Below, in pieces: positions 52,351-62,233 of a stretch of 64,000 bases of DNA (the first letter of the stretch is position 1; the number at the start of each line of letters is the position of its first letter). Position numbers and translations under genes: made by a program. Source of the DNA: Mycosarcoma maydis. Taxonomy: Eukaryota > Basidiomycota > Ustilaginomycetes > Ustilaginales. The stretch spans positions 542,073 to 606,072 of the forward strand of contig NC_026490.1 in assembly GCF_000328475.2 (NCBI RefSeq), written 5' to 3'. The notes beneath the pieces were generated by a model. The model was not told where the DNA came from. It did no database searches and saw nothing but the letters and a program-made list of their open reading frames with translations.

Positions 52351-53375
52351 TGCTCAATGATTCATCTGTTCGCCGTGATGGTCTTTCACATTTTGTGTTT
52401 ACTATGTCCTGCATCTTTGCTGTATTGTATGCTTCAACCCAATTTTGTTCTGGATATCCTGTCAATCTGCGAGATCTGAAATCAGCGAGTCGACATTGTG
52501 CTAGGACTAGGAGGATTGTCTCACAGTACGATCTGAAGTTTTGAGATGGAGCGTGGTGCTTTTCAAGCTGATTGTCTCCACTTGAAGAGAGGCTAATCCT
52601 GACCTTCAATCTAACCCCAACCAGGAGCCAATCCGACAAGAATTCTGAGCGGCATCTACTAACCTGACTTGCGCTCGAGGTCTGTACAGTCGATTCCAAT
52701 CAGCAACCGTACGCCGCAGCGATACTAAAATGCGTTTTTAAGCCGTAGGGGGCGGATAGTACCCTACATTTATAGTGGCTAGCTTCACATTCGTGATTCA
52801 GCTGGCGGCAGCTACCCAGAGATCTGAGGTCAGTAAGACACGGGATCGTCTCGCGTCGCATGCGCGATGCATACACACAAGTGCGCCTTCGTGATCCACA
52901 ATTGGGCTACTTCGGCTATCGATGCGACCAAAGCTTGGATTGAGTCACTGCCAACATAGAGCTCACTCTACGAGCTTGCTCAAACACGATTGGATCGTCT
53001 CAGCAATGCGCCACCTTGGATACTGTAGATCAACAATGACAGCCAAAAGCTGAAATGCACAACTCACACTCAGACAGGGCAAGAAGTGGCTCAGCCATTC
53101 CTCTCGTATCATGCCCTTGTGCGCACAGCAACAACAACACGAGGTTACTTTCCTCTCCTTGTCACTATCAGGCTGTCCCGTTTCCTATGGTAACTACGCT
53201 GCACCGTAGTGTTGTGTTAAATAGTGCAACGAGGCCCATTTGTCTTTTTAGAATCACTCGTGAGTGGCTATTTAAGCGAAGCTTTCAAGCGTCTTGCGTT
53301 TCGACCACCACCACCCTTCTCAACCTCGATCCTGTTACACATTCCAATCCCGCACAACATCGCTCACCTCTCACA
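52351..53375. other. Spacer before the NTPase-nuclease gene
   Basis: About 1 kb without a recognisable gene. The frame of the next gene is open back to 53055, but that segment reads like promoter or leader DNA and the ATG at 53376 (CACAATGAGC) fits better. I see no strong repeat. Confidence 0.55.
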
Positions 53376-56253
53376 ATGAGCAAAGACCGCGGCAAGAAGC
53401 GCGCCCGCGGTGAAACACCTCCTGTTGGGCCTGAAACGGCCTCAGCACCACCGCCAGTTGATCGTGAACAGCTGATTAGAAATGCACCTTTTCATCCAGC
53501 AAATGATTCACCTCGCACCAAAAAAGCCAAAGACTCGGTCAACAAGCTCAAGCAGCTTAATATATGGGTTTCGATTCAACTAAACCATAGCAAGCTTTGC
53601 ATCCCGGAAGATCCCCTCTTCGACTTCTTCGTCAACCGCATGGTGCAAGACATTCGTGATTCGCAGACCGAGTTAAGAGGCATCATACCTGAATTCAAGA
53701 GTATGACAGCCAAATCGCGCCTGAAAACGGTGATTCGCAACGTCTACTCGAATCTCGCCGCAAAAATCGCCTCCTACAGTGATATGGACGAGGCACTGTC
53801 GCTTGTGCTTGTTCACGTTGCACATTCTCTGCCCACCCCTATGCTGAGCACACAAGATATCGAAGCCAACGTTCGTTTCTCAGCCCAATTTGGCCGTGAC
53901 TATTACGGTAATGCGCCAGAGCGCTTCCCCCAGTTCGTCACTGAACACGATCAGATGTTCAACGAGCTTGATCCAGACAAAGGTGAAATTTATCTTCGAG
54001 GCACTGCAATCGTCCAGTCAAGCGGCACCGGCAAGTCGCGCATGGTCTATGAATGTCGACATCGAACTCCTCTTCTCTATGTCTGCATCCGACCAATTAG
54101 CGCCGATGGATCGGCCATGCAAGGTTATCCCCTTCCTGATCGTGGTGTACGTGCCTTTTTCGAAGAGGCTCAGATGACCCACAAGAATCTGTATGACCTT
54201 CAGATAGCCTGCTTTCTCGGCGCTTGGTTCTCAGTGCTTGCTCAACGCCTCGCCGAGCGGCCCACTCAGCAGCAAAAACACGAGTGTCTAATGCAGCTCA
54301 ACCATCTGGATAAAAACGCTGGTGAGAATCCTCAACGCACTGACTTTTTCCAAACCATTTCCGAGCTTGCTTTTGAAACACTCAAGGTCGCTGACAGGCG
54401 CTCGAACGATCAGAAAGACTATGATCCTCTCTTTGACTGCTACATTCGACCGCCGCTCCATCGCCTCGAAAGCGAGATGTCAGGCATTATTGCTCACATG
54501 CAATCGCTCAACCCCCACAACATAGCCTCTCCTACGCCTCCCGTCCTTGTAGCCTTCGACGAGTGCGTGGAGCTCAACGTCGATGGAGTGGATAAGGTCA
54601 ATAATCCACTCAACAGTCTCCGCCGCGCATGGAACTACATCAGTCGACTTCAATCCTCCGCTCGAACGCCAACATTCTGGCTTGTTCTGATCAGCACCAG
54701 TAGCGACGCAGCTTGTCTCCTCCAGGACACTCGCTCAAAAACGTCGATGAGTGTCCGGCTTTCGGGGCCACCACCTACCTTTTTCGGCGTCGGATTAGAC
54801 GCGCTGCTCGCAGAACAGCCCGCACTCTCTCGCGCCTCCGAGGCTTCTGCGGACTCTCACATCATCCACTACGGACGACCGCTTTGGAAGACGTTCAGTC
54901 CTAAAAAGCTCTGGAGGATGGCCAAATTCAAGCTGACGTGTAGCGAAGACTTTTCCATCTACAAGGCTGCCCACTGCTTCAGCGTCTTGGCGTCTCGTCT
55001 CGCGCTAACCCTTTCGCCGACTGAATCGCCACACTCGGCACTCTTCGCACGACAGAAGCAATTCGTCGACAGCACAGTAGATTGCCACATGCGCATTGTC
55101 ACACGTGTTACCAGCGAGGGTGTCATGCACGTTGAATCTCCATCAGAGCCTGTGCTAGCCATCGCTGCTTCCAATATCATGCTGGCTCCCTACCTCCAGT
55201 CAGCTGAGAAAGCGAGAGGCTACACGTACGCAGACATCCTCAAGAAATTTCAGCAAGAATGCTTGCTCGACCCCGCGGTTCCCTTAATGATGAGCAGTTT
55301 CGGAGAACTTGCCTCTCGGATCATCTTGATGGCTGCTTGCGACGCCGTGCAGCGCAAAAGAATCGAACAACCCAAGCCAAAGGAATCGTCGGACACCCAA
55401 CACGTGGGCGCCAGCATCTATGCCAAGCCCGTGCCTCTCGAAAGCGTTCTTGAGAACCTTGCCGACCTCGACGAAGCCAATCGCACTGCGCTGCGCCAAC
55501 GCCTTGAAGACGTCTACGATGCCGGCTCGCGCACCGAACGGCATGCGATTCCGTTCAGAGATCAGTAGCAGTCGGCTTCCGCTACGCTGCCGATATGGAT
55601 CAACTTTACGCATTTCGACGTGCTGCCCAAAGCGATCAACAAGATAACACCCGAATTTCTCTGGCACTGTTGGAAACGTGGAGTAGCCGTGCAAATGGTG
55701 CACGCGCAGTATGGCATCGATGGCATCATCCCGGTCTTCGTAGGTCAACTCGACCGGCTCTTCGTTGATGGTTCATCCACCGATGCCTCTAACATCACCC
55801 TTGAGCCTAGAGAGGCCGAAATGCACGCTGCGCGCTACATGACCTATGTTGTCTGGGAAGCAAAGAAACAAAGGGATACACAGAGCACCACGGTCCCTGC
55901 TAGTTCAGCGCCTGTCGTTGCTGGGCCAGTGATCAAGAGCGCCTCGATGGCACCGCCAAACGAGAAGCCACTGACCGAACAGGCTCTGTTGAGCGTGCTT
56001 CTCGACCTTGGCACAAACGCCGGAATTCAGACAAGCGCCAGACGGCTTACGACCCGCAGTGAAGCATATTACCGGTCAACAGTGTCCTCGGCTGTGTATT
56101 CAGGGTGTGCTCGGCCCGCACACTTATCCCTGTCTGGACCTTTTCGAGGCCCGTTCAACCTTGGTGGACATTCTGTCGTCTAGCTCTGATCCCGCACCCA
56201 ACCCTCTCAACAGCATGGAAAGCCCCATGTGGAATGAGCGCATCCACCCCTAG
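53376..56253 (+). pseudogene. Broken Crinkler/RHS-type P-loop NTPase plus REase-fold protein
   Basis: The first open part, 53376-55568 (730 aa), has a basic N-terminus (KDRGKKRARGE). It then has a P-loop NTPase domain with Walker A SSGTGKS (about 215-221) and a Walker B-like LVAFDECVEL (Asp395, Glu396), followed by a helical region. An in-frame TAG at 55566-55568 stops it. The same frame then stays open for about 200 codons. That second part holds a restriction-endonuclease-fold core: an Asp in GIDGIIPVFVG (near 55720) and the E-x-K of VVWEAKKQ (near 55858). A frameshift lies between about 56010 and 56080: the true C-terminus (TYPCLDLFEARS...) continues in another frame to 56253, as the intact copy at the right edge shows. 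NTPase plus REase is the layout of CR (Crinkler and RHS-type) proteins. It is probably a pseudogene; stop readthrough is the alternative for the first break only. Confidence 0.75.
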
Positions 56254-56710
56254 TTCGATTCGATTTCGGCCAATCCTTGATGAGATCTACTCCAAGACTA
56301 GCAAGAGGCGAGTATGGACCCGGGCTCAACGCGTGTGTACCCAGCGGAGTGAGCTAGATCCTCACCTTCTCTGGACTTAGGGACAAAGACAACGTTCAAC
56401 ACCATTCTTCAGGTCCCAGGCGCCACCAGCACCCTCGATTCCGTCTGTCTTTCTAACGCTTTCCGAAGCTCCCTCTTGCCTCGCTTTTCGTACGCAATGG
56501 GAATGTCCTGTTTCCTTTCCCGTACGCAATGGCAATGTATACGTTTCCCTTTCGCTTCCTTTCGTTTCAAGCTATATGAACCTTGCCCACCACAAAAACA
56601 CAAATGGAGACCCTCACAGCGCGACAATGACAGGATAAAAACTTCCATCCGCGTCACCGAGCTGGGATGTCTGGGTTTACGAATGTGTTTATTTCTCTCC
56701 TTGCCGCCGT
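56105..56710 (+). repeat. Inverted repeat, left copy (3' end of the NTPase-nuclease gene and flank)
   Basis: This segment matches, in opposite orientation, 64000 down to about 63529. Around 56135-56220 the match is almost exact (about 70 bp). It falls off through a 100 bp region present only here, then resumes around 56390 (CAACGTTCAACAC, GGCGCCACCAGCAC) and runs through TCGCTTTTCGTACGCAAT to TCTCCTTGCCGCCGT at about 56710. Similarity ends there on both sides. Confidence 0.8.
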
Positions 56711-56799
56711 ATGCGCTTGAATTGGAATGGGAGTTGCTCTCTCCTTGAGATTAGTACATCTGGGTTCAGACGGAAGATAACCGCGACTCGCCCAGTCTC

Positions 56800-57840
56800 A
56801 AGGTATTGATAGCCTTGAGCTCCTAACCCTAGCCCCGGGGGGTTGATTCCCAAGCCTTGGTCCAAGCCTGCATTGTCCTCCGGAGGAGAGCATGCCTGAC
56901 GGCAGCTTCCTCTCGGTAGTCCGCCGGAATTCTGATTGCATCATCGGCAGCGCTTTGGGCAAGGGTATCCGCCCGTTCGTTCCCCGGTATATCTCGGTGG
57001 CCAGAAATCCAGACCACGGTGATACGTCGGGCGGCTGCCATCTGTTGGATGGCGGAGATATCGGGGTCGTCACTGGGCCCCGCACCGATGCGAATGACCG
57101 CGGCGCGATTGTCACAAAAAATCGTGGCACCGGCATTGGCAATCCCGTGCTCGAGGGCTTGACGGATGGCAAGCAGTTCGGCTCGGTAGACCGTTGAGCC
57201 CTATCCGATGGCCTTTACGAACTACCATGTCTCGGTGCCGGACTGAGCGAAGTACGCGTAAGCTGCCAGTCCGTCTTTTAGGGAGCCGTCAGTGTAGACC
57301 CGACGGGAGGGGCTAGCACATAGCGATACGAGGAAGTTGTGGAGTGCGATCGCCTCGTCCTTGGACGGACCGGGAATCGTGCGGGGTACCGGCAGATGCG
57401 GTGGGAGTTTGACGCCCCGGCGGGTTATCCCCGATTGGCATAGCTCCGGCCAGTGGTCTAGCCACCGGTGTAAGGCCCCAGGCTTATGGCGGGGCCTCAC
57501 TGCCTGAGCCCGTGTCATTAGCTTCGAAGTCGGGTGGGATGGAGGGAGGGACAGCCATCGGACGAGCTTATTGCCCGCGGCCCGGCAGAGTGCCAGGTCG
57601 ACAGGAATGAGCGCGGCTTAAAAGTCGAGGGCAGCGGTGGAGGTGGAGAGGAAGCAGCCGGTGATTCGTAAGGCGGCGGCTCGTTGTAAGGAGATCAATG
57701 GTTGAACCGGGGGCGGTACCAGATGGCGCAAGCGTTTGCGATGATGGGCCAGACGCCTACCCTATAGAGCAGTCGTTGCCAGCGGAAGTTGAAGCCCCAG
57801 GCGCGGTTTCCCCAGGCCAATATCGATAGGGCCGACCATC
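56800..57840 (-). mobile_element. Degenerate non-LTR retrotransposon fragment (RT tail and RNase H)
   Basis: Read on the minus strand, about 57690-57530 gives QRAAALRITGCFLSTSTAAL, the segment after the reverse transcriptase in Tad/I-like elements. An RNase H domain follows: VYTDGSLKDG, then AELLAIRQALEHG, then IFCDNRAAV, then WISGHRDIPGNERAD. The D-E-D-H/D active-site residues are all present. One reading frame continues through three in-frame stops (TAA near 57619, TAG at 57224-57222, TAG near 57203-57201), so it is dead. There is no RT core or gag part; the copy is 5'-truncated as usual for LINEs. The product ends at 56829. Beyond it lie TAGGGTTAGG and a 7-bp-stem hairpin (CTCAAGG...CCTTGAG, 56796-56818). 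Confidence 0.85.
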
Positions 57841-58558
57841 GTGAGCTTGGAAATGCATGATATTATTGACAGCAGGCGGCGATTAGCGGCTGAGAGGCAA
57901 GATTCAGGGTCCCCAATGGTGTCAAAAAGTCGGTTGGTGGGGCTCAGGGATGATGAAAATAGGTGCAGATAATGGGACGTTGTCGGGAGTACGAGTCTGC
58001 TTCTTTGTAAACAGATATACTCAAATTGACAACATAGAGGAAGAGAAGTAAGGTACATCTCGGTACAGGCGCGATTGAAATAGATCGGGGACATTGCCGC
58101 AGTTGCGAGCATCACTTGTTCGGATCCGAACAAGCCAGGTCTGCTTATCTAACCCTGATTATATTCCAGTTTGTTAGACCGGCCTATCTGTTCTCCAGCA
58201 CCTTGTTCCGTCGGAGCGCATCTTTCAGCAAGGGACGGAGTGAAGGTACAGACGCGATCCATCCACACTACTCACACCATTTTTGGTGAGGCTCAGAAAT
58301 TCGAATCACTCGTACGGGGGGTCACGTTCGTCGCTTAACAGCTAAATAAGGAGGAAGAAATGATAAATCCAAGTTGCCTAACTCAGGGAGAGAGTCGGTG
58401 CCGAGCTCCCAGCCGTGGCCGTAAGGGGCACGGGCGGTCGAGCGTCGCATGAAAGCGGGGCGGAGTGCGCGTAAGAACGTGTGAAAGACATAACAAGACG
58501 GGACAGGAGAGGAGTTGAAGATACAATGGTCAACCAAGACTCTTTCGGAATGGTCTCC

Positions 58559-58642
58559 GCAGGATCAAAAGAAAACTACGTGCCATCACACGGAATTTCG
58601 GCAGGATCGAAGATCAACTACGTGCCATCACACGTGGTTTCT
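58559..58642. repeat. Two tandem copies of a 42-bp unit
   Basis: GCAGGATC(A/G)AA...CTACGTGCCATCACACG occurs at 58559 and again at 58601. If translated on the plus strand the unit reads SAGSK-NYVPSH twice, but no convincing gene surrounds it. Confidence 0.8.
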
Positions 58643-59345
58643 GAGATAGCCCTCGCCTACTCTGCAAGAGTCTACCACCGAAAGGCACACAGGCCACGCC
58701 CCGCACAGAGCGAAGACGAGACAGAAAGTGGAGATAGATGTCCCGAGTCGCAGGACGAGTAGTAGTTCACAAAGACATAATTATGCTCACTTTGCATGTA
58801 ATCTCGAGTCCAGAAAATCGAAGCGATCTTTTCACCATTTTCTTCCCTTCAACAAACTGCCAAGAATCATCACGGGTCTTTCCCCCCTAACTATTCTGAA
58901 GTGTAATCCGCATAGAGGTCACGGCAGGATGAGAAATCGTGATTCGATGCCTCGGCAAATCATACAACTTATCGTATGTATATATATATACTCACGACTG
59001 TAGTTAACTTATCTGAATTTACGGTTTACTATCACGATCCACGATCCGATCCACGATTTGTGATTCGATTGATGGTGAAAGATTCACGATGATGCACGAG
59101 TGATTGGCGTCAAAGCTTTTTAAGCACAACCTTGTTTCCAGGCAAGTTGGAATTTCGTGTTTCCCGTTTTTGACAAGCACGAAGCGCGAAGGTGTCAGTC
59201 GTGAATCACGAATCACGAATAATGTCACATGTTGCAGCTTGAATTCTCCGCGGTGGAATCGTGAATCGCGAATAGAGAGAGCTTCAACCCTGTTGGTGTG
59301 GCGTTTAAGTGTTCTGAAATGAATCACGAATCTGTAGCTCGCTGC

Positions 59346-59390
59346 AATCACGAATCACGAATCACGAATCACGAATCACGAATCACGAAT
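59346..59390. repeat. Tandem AATCACG, about 6.4 copies
   Basis: This is a perfect seven-base tandem array about 240 bp before the AA7 oxidase ATG, the longest uninterrupted run of the spacer oligomer in the window. Confidence 0.95.
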
Positions 59391-59627
59391 AACTATCTTG
59401 AATCACCCGCGCCATGCAAGGGGTCCCTGGCTCGTACCTCGCTTCCACCAAGAGGCAAGAAACAGGACACTAGACACACTCCACCACCTTCACCACCAAC
59501 CAAACATCAAGATGGAGACCTATACCATCAAGACGCCTCGACCCTGATTGTCGACTTGATCTTCGCCCACAATCACCATCTTCCTCTGCCGTCGCTGCGA
59601 AGCGCAGACTCGACAGCAATCCAACCA

Positions 59628-61310
59628 ATGTCGCTTGACCGCTTCGTCCTTATCGTGGCGTTGTTGCTGACGCTCTCGGCGGTCAACGCCGCGCTTCATA
59701 CATCTCGGACGATTGTAGCAACACGCCTGCAACATTGTCTCTCTCAAGCGGGCATCGACTTCATCTCAGCCGAAACTAGTTCAGCAGAGGTCTATTACCA
59801 AGCATCTGCTTCGGACAATGTCGTCTTTCACTACAATCCTACGTTGATCGCTTATCCTAATTCAACATCTCATGTGCAGCAGACTGTGCTGTGTACATCT
59901 AAACATTCTGATGCTGCCATCGCTGCGCGAAGTGGAGGTCATTCGTTTGCAGGCTTTGGAAGTGGTGGCAGAGATGGGTCGGTTGTCATCGATCTCGCTC
60001 GTCTCAACTCTGTTGCTTCACATCCAGAGACGGCTACCGTCCAAGTCGGTCCTGGTGCTCGTCTAGGAGATGTAGTAAAAGGCCTGTGGCATCAAGGTGG
60101 TGCTCGCCGCGCCATGTCCACAGGCACATGTGCCGCCGTAGGTGTCGGTGGGCTCAGTCTCTGTGGCGGCTTTGGACCCATGTCAAGAAAGTGGGGCCTC
60201 ACGACCGACAATATCCTAGAAGCTGACCTTGTGCTGGCCAATGGAACCATGGTCACCATCTCCGAACACACACATCCGGATCTTTTATGGGCGATACGTG
60301 GAAGCGGCTCATTCTTCGGAATCGTCACTCGCTTCCTGTTCAAATCATACGACGCTTCGAGCCCTGTTGTCTCTTTCGAGTACCGATGGACACCGTCTCT
60401 AGACAAGGCAGACCAAGCCGTCGCAGTTATGCTGGCAGCTCAAGCCCTATCCCTACAACGAAAACTATCCAACGATCTCGGCCTCCACGTTCAGCTGCGC
60501 AAGCCTTCGCAGAGCGACCCGCAACCTTCTGATGGTCGTCCAGTGTCAATCGAGATCAAGGGCATCTATCTCGGTCCAGTGGCGGAATGGGACAGGCTTC
60601 AAGCAAAGCTGAAAGAAGAGCTCAGCTCTAACGCTGCACCGCAGCCAGACACCGAACTTGTGACAGTTGGCAGCTACCTCGAGCTCATGCGAGATTGGGA
60701 TGACTTTGGTAAGGGTGAGCACAAACTCGACACTCAAGCGATACACAAGCAGCATAATAACTTTGTCACAAAGTCGTCACTCACTCTAGAACGCAAGAAG
60801 GGCTTTTCCAAGCAAGCTTTGCGACCCCTCTTCGACTACTTATGGGAGACGAGCTTGACAGCGGGTCAGGACGTGGAGCTACCGGACGGCAGGCATGTCT
60901 TTTGGGCCTGGAACATCTACTTTGAGCTTTTTGGTGGCGGAAGCCCGGCTCATGCCCAAGAGGCTGCCAAACAACGGAGCAGCTTTCCGCATCGCGACGG
61001 CCTTTGGCTGATTCAATCTGCCGTCGGTACTCTCGCACACATGGATCTGGCTCGCTCCGGCCATGCCTATGCCCGCCAGCTCGATGCACACATCAATCGC
61101 GCCATCGAAATCTCCCGTCTGGGCCGCGGTGGCTACTCATGCTACGTCGATGCCGAGCTAGAGGAACAAGAGTGGAAACAGTTATACTATGGCTCTTCCA
61201 TACCGCGCCTCGAAGCTATCAAAATGCAGGTCGACCCAGACAATCTGTTTCGCAACCCGCAGACGCTGGGCAGCCGCAAAGAGATTCAGGCGAGGCGGTA
61301 CACAGCGTAG
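59628..61310 (+). CDS. Secreted FAD-linked oxidase, AA7/BBE type (oligosaccharide oxidase-like)
   Basis: A 560 aa intact frame. A signal peptide at 1-21 (FVLIVALLLTLSAVNA) precedes a PCMH-type FAD domain. RSGGHSFAGFG holds His105 and TGTCAAVGVGG holds Cys168, the pair that binds FAD bicovalently in gluco- and chito-oligosaccharide oxidases. The C-terminal BBE motif region (YYGSSIPRLEAIKMQVDPDNLFRNPQT) is complete. Such enzymes oxidise the reducing end of oligosaccharides, or berberine-bridge substrates, releasing hydrogen peroxide outside the cell. The exact substrate is not predictable. The start is the ATG at 59628 because it creates the signal peptide; the frame upstream runs through repeat DNA. 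It is the only intact gene in the accessory block. Confidence 0.88.
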   Translation: MSLDRFVLIVALLLTLSAVNAALHTSRTIVATRLQHCLSQAGIDFISAETSSAEVYYQASASDNVVFHYNPTLIAYPNSTSHVQQTVLCTSKHSDAAIAARSGGHSFAGFGSGGRDGSVVIDLARLNSVASHPETATVQVGPGARLGDVVKGLWHQGGARRAMSTGTCAAVGVGGLSLCGGFGPMSRKWGLTTDNILEADLVLANGTMVTISEHTHPDLLWAIRGSGSFFGIVTRFLFKSYDASSPVVSFEYRWTPSLDKADQAVAVMLAAQALSLQRKLSNDLGLHVQLRKPSQSDPQPSDGRPVSIEIKGIYLGPVAEWDRLQAKLKEELSSNAAPQPDTELVTVGSYLELMRDWDDFGKGEHKLDTQAIHKQHNNFVTKSSLTLERKKGFSKQALRPLFDYLWETSLTAGQDVELPDGRHVFWAWNIYFELFGGGSPAHAQEAAKQRSSFPHRDGLWLIQSAVGTLAHMDLARSGHAYARQLDAHINRAIEISRLGRGGYSCYVDAELEEQEWKQLYYGSSIPRLEAIKMQVDPDNLFRNPQTLGSRKEIQARRYTA

Positions 61311-62233
61311 CACCGTCAAGTGTCAGACGATGACACAGCTCTTCGTCGGCTGTCACAGTTGAAAAATACTCTCACGAGTTCTCCATAGCGACATGCCGTT
61401 GCCTAGGATCTTGTCTCTTGCAATTCTGGGTCAAGCTCCTGTCTCGGTCTTTGCATCGGATATCATCATACTCAGGATGGCTACCAACCGCATCGTCCGC
61501 CTCATTGCGACAGGTAAAGAGCTCTGCAGCTTGTTGAGTGTAGTCTAGCCCGTCTCAACCTGTCGATGCTCGCCAGGCTCGGGAGTTGCAAGATGAAGCA
61601 TGGTATCAAATGTCTTGCGCTGCTGCCTTTTGCGACAACACGCTAGGAGATCTGCCAAAACACTGTTCCGGCTTCTCAGGCTATGCACCCTCCTAAACTT
61701 CGAAGTGCGTATTAGCAAACGTAGTCGGAAGATGATTAGAGTGGTAAAAACTCCCACAAACCTGATCGATTCGGGGATATGTTGACGGCGATGATGCTGA
61801 TACAGGTAAAATCTCCGAACGAAGCTGACGACTCTCATTGCTTGCTGAACGAACGGATCGCGCAAAGAAAGCCCATAGACGCGGGCTGTGAAGCAGGAAG
61901 CTTCACGGCTTTCGGGCGCGAGCTCATGCTCGATTGCGAGTTTCATCACCGATGGGATTCATAGTGTAAACCAATCTTGACAAGCAAACGTATCTTTAAA
62001 GAAGGCAGTTGCAGTGCATGTACGATTCTCCCATGCAAAGCACGTTGTTGCTCCCGGCTTGCTTGCCACCGTTCAGCGCTTGAGGCGTATAGCGTTGATA
62101 CCCAACAAGGCCGCCAGGTAGAAACTCTCCGACTAAAGGCCTTCCAAAGGGTTGGATGCAACGTGACCAATTTCGTCAAGGCAGACTGACGAACTATACT
62201 TGATCACGGATAACGCCCCGCGAGCCCACTACC
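61311..62233. other. Spacer between the AA7 oxidase and the acyl-CoA oxidase fragment
   Basis: No supported gene. A short plus-strand frame from 61394 (MPLPRILSLAILG) ends after about 50 codons and has no match I recognise. The upstream two-thirds of an acyl-CoA oxidase is not visible here. Confidence 0.55.

Larger units (their letters stand above)
57841..59627. other. 1.8 kb spacer upstream of the AA7 oxidase
   Basis: No gene is recognised. It contains a 42-bp duplication at 58559-58642, a TATATATATA run near 58978-58990, and a dense oligomer region 59030-59390. I looked for LTR ends and a primer-binding site around 58160-58500 and found none. Confidence 0.55.

Noticed and set aside
53055..53375. 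Earlier start for the NTPase-nuclease gene
   Set aside because: The first codon of this segment may be an ATG, but the residues are low in coding character and the ATG at 53376 has a better context and starts the conserved-looking basic region.
58160..58500. Solo LTR of a retrotransposon
   Set aside because: I found no TG...CA ends, target-site duplication or primer-binding site; only a small tandem duplication lies nearby.
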